From: an uncultured Flammeovirgaceae bacterium
GTDB lineage: Bacteria > Bacteroidota > Bacteroidia > Cytophagales > Cyclobacteriaceae
DNA: 64,000 nucleotides
Reading direction: 5' to 3'
Assembly (NCBI GenBank): GCA_937883755.1
Contig: CAKZYA010000060.1
Span: forward strand, 248,001 to 312,000
Shown: positions 7,909 through 16,487 of the stretch, in pieces
Layout of the letters: each line of letters starts with the position of its first letter
Numbering within the stretch: the first letter of the stretch is position 1
The notes under the pieces: generated by a model
The model's input: only the letters and a program-made list of their open reading frames with translations
What the model was told of the DNA's origin: nothing
Databases searched by the model: none
Made by a program: the position numbers and the translations under genes

Positions 7909-9690
7909 TTAAATATCTGTTTCAAATGCTTGCATATAGGTACCTAACTCGTAATCTTTTTGCTGGGTGGCTTTTTCTATATCCGAAACTTTTTTAGCTT
8001 CTTGAAGCTTCTCTAGCCAATTATACCGATCCTCACTGCGGGTCGCGTCGTAAAACCGCTCATTCAGACTACAATACTTCATCGTCACAGAACCCACTGT
8101 ACCTAAGTGCCTGAACTTTACTTTTTCAACCAGCACCTCAGTCGTATTTGTATCAAAGTTTCGGTAGACGACTATACCATTGTCTGCCTTGTTATAAAAA
8201 GCAGCACTACCGTTGACTGAATACAAATTAGGCTTGCTAAACTTCCCGTTTTCCCTCGGGATTTTAGTGGGGTGGGCAATAAGAAATACATCAACTTCAT
8301 GCTTATTTTTGAAGTGTTTGATTTTTCTTAAAGCCTTATCGGTATACTGGGTTTCGGTATGCCCCTGATAGTTGTGATCTATTTCATTCCAGGGATCTAT
8401 GACTAACCCATTGATTGCATGCCTAGCCACTAATCCAGACGACGTTTCTAATATTTCGTCCAGACTGATACTGTCATCTTGGGGGTAGATGTAGTGGAGT
8501 CGTTCCCGAAGAAAAGATGTGGCCTGGTTTAGCTCATTAATCGTCATTTTATTGCTACCGAAGAACGGTCGGCCAATCAAAATCTTTGCTAGTCGCTGTA
8601 AATGTAGTTCCATTGGGTAATGCTCTGGTGAGAAAATGGCATAACGTTTATCATGCTTTACCATGAGGCGAAGCAATAAATTTTCTACCAGCACTGATTT
8701 TCCATGAGAGGGGATACCCGTGATAATAGTTAACTGAGGCGTTTTAAAGCTGAGTTGCGAGTCAAATTTCTCTATTCCTACGCCAATTCCTCGTTCAATA
8801 CCATTTCTGTATAAGTCATAAAGGGGTGACTCTAAGTCAGGAACACTTAATACGCGATCGATTGGAAAAGGGATAGCGTTGCTAACCAGTAATTTTACTT
8901 CTTCAGACCCATATTCCACTAATGTTTCATTAGCATCTTTGCAGCCCGCAGGATAACTCACATAAGCGCATCGGTGCTTACCTAGTCGTCGGGCAAGTTC
9001 GTGCAGTAGAATAGCTCCAGCATCGTCTTCGTCTACTGCCAAGATAAACTGCTTAACGTTGCTCCATTCATCAATCACAGAATCCAAGTACTTTGTGTTC
9101 TTGTTGGCGCCATTAGGAACACTCACAACTCCATAAATCCCAGATTCATAAAAACTCAATGCATCTATCTCTCCCTCGGTGATTATCACTCTCTTTTCTT
9201 CACGGTAAAATTGAGATTCTAAAAGTAGGTCCCAGCCATACAGAATCAGTTCTGCGTTACTTTCCAGACGCATATCTTTTGTTGCTGATCTTTTTTTTCT
9301 GTTAACGAGTACTCCGTCTCGGAAGTAATTGAAGACAGCCCAATTGCTTTCTTCTGTCACTTGCCAGCGTAATAGCGTTGCTTTGCTAATTTTGCGAGTC
9401 TGAACAAAGTAATTGAGCCATGCATCTGAAAGTGGGGTATTGTTGTACTCAGGAATAGTGTACGCTTCTTTCTGGCGATAATCCTTTCGGGAGAACAGTG
9501 ACCCACTCCAGTTACAACTTTGCCGATGGCATTTCCATAACCCTTTGTCAATATTCACTGATAGCGAAGGTGGCTTCTTCCCTCGAGAACTTTGGCATTT
9601 TGGACAATACGTCTTCAGCTTACCCTTGCTTCGGCCTTTCAAGTCAATACCTGACTCTGACCATGTGGTGATCTGGGTACTATCTGCCAT
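7909..9690 (-). CDS. Phage primase-helicase (zinc finger, TOPRIM, DnaB-type ATPase)
   Basis: 593 residues in the T7 gp4 order. A zinc-binding domain spans about residues 18-60 (CPKC ... CHRQSC). A TOPRIM domain follows, with ITEGEIDALSF near 168 and VDEDDAG near 218. A RecA-like helicase domain has the Walker A TGIPSHGKS near 318, a Walker B INGLVIDPW near 425 and FLIAHPTK near 455. It should make RNA primers and unwind DNA at the phage fork. It overlaps the preceding Lin1244-type gene by 11 bases and is followed at once by the DUF3127 protein. Confidence 0.9.
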   Translation of the reverse strand: MADSTQITTWSESGIDLKGRSKGKLKTYCPKCQSSRGKKPPSLSVNIDKGLWKCHRQSCNWSGSLFSRKDYRQKEAYTIPEYNNTPLSDAWLNYFVQTRKISKATLLRWQVTEESNWAVFNYFRDGVLVNRKKRSATKDMRLESNAELILYGWDLLLESQFYREEKRVIITEGEIDALSFYESGIYGVVSVPNGANKNTKYLDSVIDEWSNVKQFILAVDEDDAGAILLHELARRLGKHRCAYVSYPAGCKDANETLVEYGSEEVKLLVSNAIPFPIDRVLSVPDLESPLYDLYRNGIERGIGVGIEKFDSQLSFKTPQLTIITGIPSHGKSVLVENLLLRLMVKHDKRYAIFSPEHYPMELHLQRLAKILIGRPFFGSNKMTINELNQATSFLRERLHYIYPQDDSISLDEILETSSGLVARHAINGLVIDPWNEIDHNYQGHTETQYTDKALRKIKHFKNKHEVDVFLIAHPTKIPRENGKFSKPNLYSVNGSAAFYNKADNGIVVYRNFDTNTTEVLVEKVKFRHLGTVGSVTMKYCSLNERFYDATRSEDRYNWLEKLQEAKKVSDIEKATQQKDYELGTYMQAFETDI

Positions 9691-10567
9691 TACCCATCAC
9701 TTTACCAAATATCTGGATGTCAGCAGCATTCTCGGTGAAGAAGTTTTCTACTGAGTTTTTAATCAAAAACATATTGGCCACGTCATGAGGCCATTTCCCC
9801 TCTTCAGTTCTTTTATTGATAAAGTAAGTTATCCATTCGCAGTACCAACGAACATGATGTTCTGAATACTCATGCCAGCGCCCAGGAAGATATTGCCCCA
9901 AATCTTTGTGGCTTATCCAATCGGCATTTTCTGACTTAGATTGCCATGTAACGTTTAGGTGGAAACGTTGCCATGCAGGATTGTTAAAGGTGACAGCCTT
10001 GATATTTTTAAAAATTTTCTCAGGTTCTATTCCCCGTACTTGCCAGTCTTCCGGTAATCCCAATACTTTTGGTTCTGTTGTTTTTTCAGTAGATGAAACG
10101 ATAGTGGAATCGCCCTTTTTTTCTTTTTGTAGTTTTTCTTTTTTTATTTCCTTTCCTTTCCTTTCCTCTCCTTTAGCATTAGCCCCCCCAATGGGGACCC
10201 TATTAGCCCCCCCATTTTTCCAGCGATTTTCCGCTCCCTTTTTGCCTGATTCAGACATCTTTTTGCGTTTTTCTAAGTTTTCATATATTCGCCTAGACGA
10301 ATATGTATTTTGAGGGGTTAGTACAAAAAGTTTTAATTCTATGGCATAATCTATAAATCTCTCAAGAAATTCTTTGGTTACATTAAGGGTGACGGATAGC
10401 CCCCCTATGGCACCCCTATTAAGGTAGCCATCCTCATTCTGTGACATTATTTCTTGGATTGCCCAATACAATCCGTACCCTTCCCAACCGAACTCCGCTC
10501 TTAATTCCAATAAGCTTTCATGGTTCATAGAGGTGTTTTCATGGGGGAAATAAAAAGCATTGTTCAT
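9680..10567 (-). CDS. Lin1244/Lin1753-type (DUF4373-like) replication protein
   Basis: 295 residues. The N-terminal ~95 match the Lin1244/Lin1753 winged-helix-like domain: YFPHENTSMNHESLLELRAEFGWEGYGLYWAI, here split, then the SESGKKGAENRW hinge. A long K/E-rich linker (about 110-165) is coded by purine-rich DNA with pentamer repeats and two seven-G runs. The C-terminal domain is Trp-rich. Such proteins sit before DnaB-type helicases in phages and are thought to start replication or load the helicase. The overlap with the helicase gene supports this. Confidence 0.75.
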   Translation of the reverse strand: MNNAFYFPHENTSMNHESLLELRAEFGWEGYGLYWAIQEIMSQNEDGYLNRGAIGGLSVTLNVTKEFLERFIDYAIELKLFVLTPQNTYSSRRIYENLEKRKKMSESGKKGAENRWKNGGANRVPIGGANAKGEERKGKEIKKEKLQKEKKGDSTIVSSTEKTTEPKVLGLPEDWQVRGIEPEKIFKNIKAVTFNNPAWQRFHLNVTWQSKSENADWISHKDLGQYLPGRWHEYSEHHVRWYCEWITYFINKRTEEGKWPHDVANMFLIKNSVENFFTENAADIQIFGKVMGNGR

Positions 10568-10571
10568 AGAC

Positions 10572-10772
10572 TTAATTATTATAAGTTGAAAGTTCGGTTT
10601 CTAGTAAAAGGAATTGTGTCTCAAAGAATGTCAGGCGACGGTAGAGACGATTGTACTGCTTTGTAGTCTGAGGCTTCCTGAGCTTATCTCGGGTGCGATC
10701 AATACCCAATAGGCACTGACTCATTCGCTCATGAAGGACTTGTTCTTTTGACTTGTGGTAGGTTACTCTCAT
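10572..10772 (-). CDS. Small basic helical phage protein
   Basis: 66 residues, basic, predicted two long helices (EQVLHERMSQCLLGIDRTRDKL and RLYRRLTFFETQFLLLETEL, each read in part). It is the first gene of the replication operon. Its ATG follows the seven-U tract of the leader hairpin by 3 nt. Function unknown; a small regulator or helicase partner is possible. Confidence 0.5.
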   Translation of the reverse strand: MRVTYHKSKEQVLHERMSQCLLGIDRTRDKLRKPQTTKQYNRLYRRLTFFETQFLLLETELSTYNN

Positions 10773-10775
10773 GAC

Positions 10776-10855
10776 AAAAAAAGAGGGCTTACCTCTATCC
10801 GTCCAGGTGGCATTGGGTTCCGAGCGACCCGACCGGACAGAGTAGAAATAGCCCT
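10776..10855 (-). promoter_or_regulatory. Structured leader ending in a terminator-like hairpin
   Basis: Outer stem AGGGCT/AGCCCT (10850-10855 with 10784-10789), with an inner GTCC/GGAC plus CTCT/AGAG arm and a GGGT/ACCC tip, then seven U (10776-10782) and ATG at 10772. The CGGATAG string next to the 3' arm also occurs in the leader at 7397-7444. It lies downstream of the operator-like site at 10921. Confidence 0.6.
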
Positions 10856-10920
10856 GTACAATGTTTTACGTATACCTCGGATTTTAGATCGTGAATGCCA
10901 CTTCACACCACTAAAATATA

Positions 10921-10948
10921 TAATTACACCAAATTATTATTGGTAATT
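10921..10948. promoter_or_regulatory. Operator-like repeat, copy 1
   Basis: TAATTACACCAAAT (10921-10934) followed by ATTGGTAATT gives ACCAA-N7-TTGGT dyad symmetry. The first 14 bases are identical to a copy at 19015-19028 (opposite strand). On the minus strand it overlaps an AT-rich promoter-like stretch (TATATTTTAG) that would drive the leader and genes from 10772 downward, so a repressor bound here would block transcription. That reading is inference. Confidence 0.5.
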
Positions 10949-10971
10949 CCGAAATATTTTGAGAAAAATTT

Positions 10972-11610
10972 TTATCCGGGGTCAAACTGACCCAATTTAA
11001 TAGCCAACTGAGACTCGCATTCTTCCTGGTAATCGGGGTAGGTGTCGGCGATGGCTTGAAACACTTTTTCCCATAGTAGCTTCAGAGCCTTTCCTTTACC
11101 CGTTTTCCCAGCCAACTTATACAAAATACGGTCATACTCGGTTAAATTGTGACGAATGTAGTTCACAGTGATTCTAGCTAGAAAGTCTAGATCACTATCT
11201 ACGGTGGCAAAGTCTCCATCAAACACCATATACCTATCCGATTTTCGGATGTTATAGGCATTAACAGCATCTTTCACTACTTTGTTATTAGGCACCTTCT
11301 GGACAATCACCTTCATATTCCTGACTCGCTCTAATAGCGAAGCTTGCTTGGTTTTCACTGCTTTTGCTGACGAAGCCCTTCTTTTGAGTGATTCTCCTTT
11401 CCAGGCTTGAAATGCTTCCGAAATCTCAACGCCTCGGACCCTGTTAATTAAATAAAGCTTGATGGGTGGAGCGGATCGGTAAACATGATTTTGCTTTTCA
11501 TCATCATGTTCGGGAAGGAAGCGCTTAATAGCACTATCTGTCCAGCCTCGGTGCTTCAGAGCGGCCTTGCTAAAATACTCTCCGTTGTGTACGCCATTTT
11601 TACTTTTCAT
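10972..11610 (-). CDS. Hypothetical phage protein, widespread N-terminal motif
   Basis: 212 residues. The N-terminus (YFSKAALKHRGWTDSAIKRF, then YRSAPPIKLYLINRV) is a pattern seen in many phage and plasmid proteins of unknown function. A basic linker (about 75-100) joins a helical C-terminal part containing RITVNYIRHNLTEYDRIL. It overlaps the upstream gene by 4 bases. The first domain might bind DNA, but no function is established. Confidence 0.5.
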   Translation of the reverse strand: MKSKNGVHNGEYFSKAALKHRGWTDSAIKRFLPEHDDEKQNHVYRSAPPIKLYLINRVRGVEISEAFQAWKGESLKRRASSAKAVKTKQASLLERVRNMKVIVQKVPNNKVVKDAVNAYNIRKSDRYMVFDGDFATVDSDLDFLARITVNYIRHNLTEYDRILYKLAGKTGKGKALKLLWEKVFQAIADTYPDYQEECESQLAIKLGQFDPG

Positions 11611-11897
11611 CGGGCTACGGGTTCATAGCTCACATTTACCTTCTCTACACGTTTACGCTTCCGCTTTTTCTTAAACGCTTGCTTAATAGCCTCTTCTCCA
11701 AATAATATCATAAAGTTTCTCGGGTAAACATTCACGGTATAGATATTGCCGTCAGGTTCTTCCTGGCGTTTCCGCTTAGGCCGATTCTTTCCGTGCATCT
11801 GTATCCATTTTTCGGAGAGCTTACTACCTACTTGAGCGCATTTCTTTTGGTCATAGGTGAATCCTAGTTCTTGAATCTTTTCAAATACTGTCTGCAT
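11607..11897 (-). CDS. Hypothetical basic phage protein
   Basis: 96 residues, strongly basic. It contains GKNRPKRKRQEEPDGNIYTVNVYP, here noted in part, and a C-terminal KKKRKRKRVEK run, suggesting nucleic acid binding. The GKxPxK...YxVNxYP pattern recurs in phage hypotheticals. It overlaps the XRE-type gene upstream and the next gene downstream by a few bases. Function unknown. Confidence 0.5.
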   Translation of the reverse strand: MQTVFEKIQELGFTYDQKKCAQVGSKLSEKWIQMHGKNRPKRKRQEEPDGNIYTVNVYPRNFMILFGEEAIKQAFKKKRKRKRVEKVNVSYEPVAR

Positions 11898-12198
11898 GTG
11901 TGATTTTGTTTATATGATTATCAATTAGTTGAATACATTGGTCTATCTGATTCTTCGCATTTTCCACCTTCTTCATTAAAGGGGTCTCCTCACTTTGCAT
12001 AGCAAGCAACTGTAAGCGCATATCATCGATCTTCCGATCTTTCTGGATCATCACCCGTAAGCAGTTGATGGCGTATTGAGGAGGAGGGGTTCTGCCGTCT
12101 TCCCAGTTGTATATTATGTCTTTGCTCACTCCAAATAGTACAGCAGCCCAACTCTGAGTGAAGCCTGCTTCTTCGCGCAATTCCCGAAGCTCACTCAT
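11881..12198 (-). CDS. XRE-type helix-turn-helix protein
   Basis: 105 residues from ATG 12198, which overlaps the DUF4326 stop as ATGA; a longer frame exists but runs into that gene. Residues 1-50 form an HTH: LRELREEAGFTQSWAAVLFG then VSKDIIYNWEDGRTPPP, typical of XRE/MqsA-like DNA-binding domains. The rest is a coiled coil. It sits inside an early operon, so it may be a second transcription regulator beside the repressor at 20672. Confidence 0.65.
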   Translation of the reverse strand: MSELRELREEAGFTQSWAAVLFGVSKDIIYNWEDGRTPPPQYAINCLRVMIQKDRKIDDMRLQLLAMQSEETPLMKKVENAKNQIDQCIQLIDNHINKITHADSI

Positions 12199-12566
12199 CT
12201 GGAAAATAGTTTGATGTAGGTGTCTCCATGACATTTCTCTCCCTTTGGGCACGTGCAATAGAGCTTATCATACTGCTGAACCTTCTTACCTATTGCTATG
12301 TACATAGGAAGGTCTATCTGCTTTATTCGGAACAGCAGTTTTTCAAATAGCTGTAGAGAAAGTTTTCGGTCAACCATTGTACCAATAGGTGTGTCTGAGA
12401 AGTGGCTTACTGTCCACCTATAGCCCTGAAAACTGAACGTGGGTGGAAGCGGCTCTCCAATCTTAAACGGGTTCCCTAGTTTACTGCTGCGGTCAATGAT
12501 AAGGCCATCTTCAGGGAGTTTCCAGCCCTTGGCTTTCTTTCCTCGGGGTCGCTGCTCTCTAGTCAT
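12195..12566 (-). CDS. DUF4326 family protein
   Basis: 123 residues with the DUF4326 pattern: LIIDRSSKLGNPFKIGEPLP near the start and LYCTCPKGEKCHGDTYIKL near the end, where the Cys/His set could bind zinc. The family is common in phages; its biochemical role is unknown. It overlaps neighbours on both sides and is part of the operon from 14941 down to 10972. Confidence 0.8.
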   Translation of the reverse strand: MTREQRPRGKKAKGWKLPEDGLIIDRSSKLGNPFKIGEPLPPTFSFQGYRWTVSHFSDTPIGTMVDRKLSLQLFEKLLFRIKQIDLPMYIAIGKKVQQYDKLYCTCPKGEKCHGDTYIKLFSR

Positions 12567-12771
12567 TTTCTTTTAGTTTGCTTTGTTGGGCTTCAATTTC
12601 ATCCGCTTGCTCGATGATGTACTTACCAATTTTAGCCAGATCTTCAGGGGAGAACTCGGGTAATAGTCCCTCATCGTCTTCTTCAATACTAAATACGAGT
12701 TTGTCATCTTCTCGCTCAATGGAGAGTTCGGCTTCATTGTTATCGATAAAAGTCATTCGTTTACGCATCAT
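12559..12771 (-). CDS. Small acidic phage protein
   Basis: 70 residues, very acidic (EREDDKLVFSIEEDDEGLLP), with a helical C-terminal half (EDLAKIGKYIIEQADEIEAQ). It overlaps the DUF5131 gene by 4 bases and the DUF4326 gene by 8. Acidic small phage proteins of this kind often mimic DNA or bind host enzymes, but there is no direct evidence here. Confidence 0.45.
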   Translation of the reverse strand: MMRKRMTFIDNNEAELSIEREDDKLVFSIEEDDEGLLPEFSPEDLAKIGKYIIEQADEIEAQQSKLKEND

Positions 12772-13592
12772 TGGTAGATAGTTTTAGGGAATTGTCTAAT
12801 TTGAATCTCACCAGGCCACTCATTCCAATCACCTCCGTGGCGGTCTTTTAAGCCTAGTTCTTTGGATAAATGTGTGCCTAACTGCTTTACAAACACCGGT
12901 ATTTTTCGCATAAGGCATTGATCAACAATAGATGTGATCCAGTCCAATTCACATTTGCGATAGCGGTACTTGCCTTTTTCATTACCTGATTCCCCTCCAA
13001 CAATCACCCAGTTAGGTTGTATACCTTCTGTTTCATCAATAGTGGTTATGGCTCTAGATAGATCGATGGGATCTGTAAGAGGTTCAAGGCTAAGAAAAAA
13101 TACTCCTCCTAAAGTGAGCTTAACCGTCTTTAGTGTAAGCCACATTTTTTCGTAGTCTTCTTGATTGCCCGCTGACACGCCTAGCCATACATTTGAAGGA
13201 ATATAGGGTAGTTTGGTGTTTGGTTCACTGATGTGAGTTTTAATGATTTGGTAAGGCAGATTCTTTATTATCCGCTCGGGACGTTTAGTGAGAATTTGAT
13301 ATGTTAAGTGTGGGGTGTCTTTGATTATTTGCCAGGCATCATCTCGGCAAAGATCAGCTTCTTCAATAAAAAAGTCCGACCAACTACACGTGAATACCTT
13401 AGCTGGTTCTTTCCAGTTAAGAGGTTTATTGAAGGTTGGCGGCTTTGAGCGAATAACAGTGGTGGGGTCTAAGCCATACCGTTCTTTATCTCGGTACATA
13501 TAGCAGAATTTGCATCCACTTGAGACTTTTTTACAGCCCGTCCAGGGATTCCAAGTATGATCCGTCCATTGAATTTTTGTGTTCTCTGCCAT
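12768..13592 (-). CDS. DUF5131 (phage Gp37/Gp68 family) radical-SAM-like protein
   Basis: 274 residues that begin with the family signature KIQWTDHTWNPWTGCKKVS and a GCKFCYMYRDKERYG block, giving a CxxxxxxxCxxC iron-sulfur-type cluster site. Further conserved parts are FTCSWSDFFIEEAD, YQILTKRPERI and VWLGVSAGNQ. The fold is that of radical SAM enzymes, related to SplB. The substrate is unknown; phage members may modify DNA or nucleotides. It lies 4 bases upstream-adjacent to a short conserved protein at 13597. Confidence 0.85.
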   Translation of the reverse strand: MAENTKIQWTDHTWNPWTGCKKVSSGCKFCYMYRDKERYGLDPTTVIRSKPPTFNKPLNWKEPAKVFTCSWSDFFIEEADLCRDDAWQIIKDTPHLTYQILTKRPERIIKNLPYQIIKTHISEPNTKLPYIPSNVWLGVSAGNQEDYEKMWLTLKTVKLTLGGVFFLSLEPLTDPIDLSRAITTIDETEGIQPNWVIVGGESGNEKGKYRYRKCELDWITSIVDQCLMRKIPVFVKQLGTHLSKELGLKDRHGGDWNEWPGEIQIRQFPKTIYQ

Positions 13593-13596
13593 AATA

Positions 13597-13794
13597 TTAT
13601 CTGCTTAAAAATTCAAGTCTGTTTGGTGGGGTAGCCGTACCTCTACCACAATTGCTGTAGTCCACAAAGACAAACCGGCTGTTCCAACTAGTGATAATCC
13701 CTTCCTCACTTTTCCCAAAGTCAGGGTGGTACACCACTTTTTGATTTCTGTCCTCTTCAGTGAGTTTGGTGATGTCTATACCTATTTTTCCCAT
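13597..13794 (-). CDS. Small conserved phage beta-barrel-like protein
   Basis: 65 residues with the pattern KVVYHPDFGKSEEGIITSWN then SRFVFVDYSNCGRGTATPP, seen in short phage proteins that look like an SH3-type barrel. Function unknown. It sits 4 bases from both neighbours, between the YqaJ exonuclease and the DUF5131 gene. Confidence 0.6.
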   Translation of the reverse strand: MGKIGIDITKLTEEDRNQKVVYHPDFGKSEEGIITSWNSRFVFVDYSNCGRGTATPPNRLEFLSR

Positions 13795-13798
13795 GATA

Positions 13799-14941
13799 TT
13801 ATTTTGTAAGATTTGAAATAATTGAATCTAAAATATACTGACGGAGTGGGGGGCTGACATACGGCCGGTTCCCCTTCACCTTAAAACTTCCCTTCACTCC
13901 AGTGATGGCTTCAAAATCCAGTTCTCTGACATCTTCACCCATACTAAGCAGCAGCTTTGCCCTAGCCGAATCACCAGCAGCTTTTAAGTTGCTGGCTGCA
14001 TTATTGGCCGAACAGTACTTCATCAGTAGCTCATACTCTTCTTCTGTCCCTGCCCTTGTGATAGCATCAGGAACAGGCTTGATCATCTCCTTGACAAAGG
14101 TGTAGTCCTCAGCTTCACTATCCGGTTCTGGCTCTAATTGCTGCAGTAATGCCATACCTTCTAACTGTTTCTTTGGGAAGCGATGTAGGGACGTAGTGTA
14201 GTAAGAAGTGATGTCGTACTCTTTTTTGATTCTACGACCTTCTAATACCTTATCCCACAACCATTGAGACTTATCCAGAATGATCTGATGAACTTCAGGG
14301 TCAGGCACTTCCTTATGCACCTGGATACGCCGACCGTCTAATCGGGCAATGATGTAGGCCACCTTCGCCCCCGTAATGAGTAGGGTTTGCTGCACCTGCG
14401 CTCGGTAGTCAGGAGCAATACCGTAGACAAATCCCCGCTGTGCCATACCGGTTGTATTCTTGGCTTCCCAGATTATTTTTGGTTGAGTAAATGAAGTAGG
14501 TAAGTATCCTTGAGCTAATTCATCATGAGATATTTCACCCTCACCTAGATCAATTCCATCGGGTGAGGAAAAGATTGGGAGCTCAGGATGCTGATAGTAA
14601 GCATCTGGTTTCAATATCATGCGCTGTGAGTCCCGGTTTTCCCAATTGAGCATGCAGGCTTCGCTTTGCTCATCTACACTCGCCCCAATAAGGTCCAGGT
14701 CAACGTACTGAGCAAGTTCTAGGATGTGAGGTTCAGAGAAGTGGCCCATCCGGGAATCAATATTTCCGGAAAACGGTTCTTTCTCGCCAATCTTTTCTAG
14801 ATAGAGCTGCAACGAGCTACCGTATGAACCGGGGATATCCAGTAGGGCGCCGGCTTCACTTGAGCCAAAGCCCATTACATGGCGGTAGCGTAACCAGTCT
14901 TCTTTGCTCATGGTAGAGCAGTCAGTGATAATTGGTGTCAT
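13799..14941 (-). CDS. YqaJ-like viral recombinase exonuclease
   Basis: 380 residues. Residues about 10-250 fit the YqaJ/lambda-exonuclease fold: WLRYRHVMGFGSSEAGALLD, the conserved FSEPHILELA helix, the catalytic IIWEAKNTTGM (Glu-x-Lys) and YRAQVQQTLLITG. It should degrade one strand of dsDNA ends 5' to 3', feeding an annealing protein. The C-terminal 110 residues (KEMIKPVPDAI onward) are a helical extension often found in these phage enzymes. The best annealase partner is the gene at 19465. Confidence 0.8.
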   Translation of the reverse strand: MTPIITDCSTMSKEDWLRYRHVMGFGSSEAGALLDIPGSYGSSLQLYLEKIGEKEPFSGNIDSRMGHFSEPHILELAQYVDLDLIGASVDEQSEACMLNWENRDSQRMILKPDAYYQHPELPIFSSPDGIDLGEGEISHDELAQGYLPTSFTQPKIIWEAKNTTGMAQRGFVYGIAPDYRAQVQQTLLITGAKVAYIIARLDGRRIQVHKEVPDPEVHQIILDKSQWLWDKVLEGRRIKKEYDITSYYTTSLHRFPKKQLEGMALLQQLEPEPDSEAEDYTFVKEMIKPVPDAITRAGTEEEYELLMKYCSANNAASNLKAAGDSARAKLLLSMGEDVRELDFEAITGVKGSFKVKGNRPYVSPPLRQYILDSIISNLTK

Positions 14942-14953
14942 ATAAAATCAGGT

Positions 14954-15007
14954 AAAAGTGCCCCAACTTGTACTTCGTCGCTTATTGCTCAAAGACAGGC
15001 CGGGGCA
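14954..15007 (-). promoter_or_regulatory. Hairpin in the leader of the YqaJ gene
   Basis: TGCCCC (14959-14964) pairs with GGGGCA (15002-15007). On the minus strand the stem is followed by CTTTTACCTGATTTTAT and then ATG at 14941. The U-tract is weaker than in the sister leaders. The gap between the genes is only 76 bases and is nearly filled by this element. Confidence 0.45.
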
Positions 15008-15017
15008 ATGATTAAAA

Positions 15018-15836
15018 TTATTGGTAATTGTGCCGGGATTCGCACCCAACACACATAAACATGTTTAACTGTGATTTTTTAGCCTCCTCTTTCTTCCATT
15101 CACCAGGCCCACTACTCCAACCCCAGGGGAAGCCATTGTGTATTGCTACCTGATGCAGATTATCAATCTTATCATACACATCAGGGTAATAGTGTTTTAT
15201 CTCTGCTGGCTCTTCTTTTCCAGCAAAAGCCCCGCAAAGGCACTCTCCTGATATACACAACTTCTCTTTCACTGAGTTTTTGGGAAGCTTATTGTGCTTT
15301 ATATAAAAGATACACTCATCTTCTGACCAGTAAAATATAGGATTACACCAAATCTGAGAATAGTTTTTCCTGGTAGGTTCAGAGTATCCCATCCGGATCT
15401 TACTTTCCTGCTGTCTTGCTCCTGACAGGAGCAAGACATTCTCCCTGGCATACGGTCTGCTTTTGCATTCATGCGTTACAAAATGCTGTAACGCTCTTTC
15501 TTTTAACCGTCGATACATAAACTGATGACTGGCTTTAGTGGGTCCAGGGAATCCGCAAGTAGCAACGATATAGTCATACCAATCGTGACGGTTGGGTGGT
15601 TTTCTGATAAATAATCTACCCAATGATTTACTGATATGCTTTACATATTGCTGAGTCTCAGGAATACCAATTGTAGTATCTCCGTGGTACACGACAAAAT
15701 CTAATCCCAGATCAGTGAGTATCTTCGCTGAAACAAAACTGGACACCAAACTGTCGTGACCTCCTGAGAAAAGAAGTGCAATAGCAACAGGCTGATACTT
15801 TTCAATTGCCTCACAAATTATATCCTTTGGGTTCAT
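15018..15836 (-). CDS. PAPS reductase-like PP-loop protein
   Basis: 272 residues with the PP-loop ATP-pyrophosphatase motif LLFSGGHDSLVSSF near residues 21-34, as in the PAPS reductase/DndC superfamily. The C-terminal half is Cys-rich (LCISGECLCGAFAG and MFMCVGCESRHNYQ), so a metal or iron-sulfur site is likely. Phage members are thought to act on sulfur chemistry of DNA or nucleotides, but the substrate is unknown. It overlaps the next upstream gene by 4 bases. Confidence 0.75.
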   Translation of the reverse strand: MNPKDIICEAIEKYQPVAIALLFSGGHDSLVSSFVSAKILTDLGLDFVVYHGDTTIGIPETQQYVKHISKSLGRLFIRKPPNRHDWYDYIVATCGFPGPTKASHQFMYRRLKERALQHFVTHECKSRPYARENVLLLSGARQQESKIRMGYSEPTRKNYSQIWCNPIFYWSEDECIFYIKHNKLPKNSVKEKLCISGECLCGAFAGKEEPAEIKHYYPDVYDKIDNLHQVAIHNGFPWGWSSGPGEWKKEEAKKSQLNMFMCVGCESRHNYQ

Positions 15837-16279
15837 ATTATTCTTGGAAGTTTTTTGAATCGCTGCATTTTCTCATATTCCTCTGGGTAGGTTTTCTTGA
15901 ACCATGCATCTGCTTTGACTCGGTACTCCGCTAAGACTTCTTCGTCAAACTCCTTCAGCGCATATTCATATTTGTTGCTCTTATGAAAACCTTCATCGGG
16001 TAAAGAGTAATGAGAGTGGCTTGGCCAGCCGCCGTTCACGAGCTTATGCCAACCCTGCCCAAACATATTGGCGATAACAAAGCTGCCATTGTCATACTCA
16101 ATCTTGATAGCGGGAATAATAGCTACTGGTTTTTCTTTAGGACTGGTGTAGCCCTTGTCATCAACAAAACAGTCGTAGTTATACCAGTACAGCGGTTTAT
16201 CTAGGTTTGGGGTGACTCTGCTATAACCAAATATAGCTTTCACTGACTCACCCTGCCAGAAATATTTATTCTTGCTCAT
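15833..16279 (-). CDS. Hypothetical phage protein
   Basis: 148 residues, aromatic-rich, soluble (VTPNLDKPLYWYNYDCF; NMFGQGWHKLVNGGWPSHSH). The C-terminus is a charged helix (WFKKTYPEEYEKMQRFKKL). No family recognised. It overlaps the PAPS-reductase-like gene by 4 bases and the DUF3310 gene by 14, so it is co-expressed with nucleotide-metabolism genes. Confidence 0.5.
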   Translation of the reverse strand: MSKNKYFWQGESVKAIFGYSRVTPNLDKPLYWYNYDCFVDDKGYTSPKEKPVAIIPAIKIEYDNGSFVIANMFGQGWHKLVNGGWPSHSHYSLPDEGFHKSNKYEYALKEFDEEVLAEYRVKADAWFKKTYPEEYEKMQRFKKLPRII

Positions 16280-16487
16280 TTTCCAGTTGCTTTATTTTTC
16301 TCTCTAAATACCATTTTGCCTTTTTCAAATCTTCTATCTCTTTATCAGGGTTTTTACAACCTGCTCGAGATATGTACTTGACAGTGTTTCCCAAGCAAAA
16401 ATCAAGATTCCATGCCTCTATTACTTTAATCGCTTCGTAGGGAGTGTCACCGCCATAGTGTGCTGGGTGATTTACTTGCTCGCTCAT
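16266..16487 (-). CDS. DUF3310 family protein
   Basis: 73 residues matching DUF3310 along their whole length: VNHPAHYGGDTPYEAIKVIE, then FCLGNTVKYISRAG and EDLKKAKWYLERKI. The family is very common in phages, often beside nucleotide-metabolism genes, and has been called a SaV-like nucleotide kinase; the activity is not well established. It overlaps ThyX by 4 bases. Confidence 0.85.
   Translation of the reverse strand: MSEQVNHPAHYGGDTPYEAIKVIEAWNLDFCLGNTVKYISRAGCKNPDKEIEDLKKAKWYLERKIKQLENEQE

Noticed and set aside
15026-15050. tRNA T-arm-like string GGTGCGAATCCCGGC on the minus strand
   Set aside because: It codes the Cys-rich end of the PAPS-reductase-like protein, and no acceptor, D or anticodon arm can be built around it.
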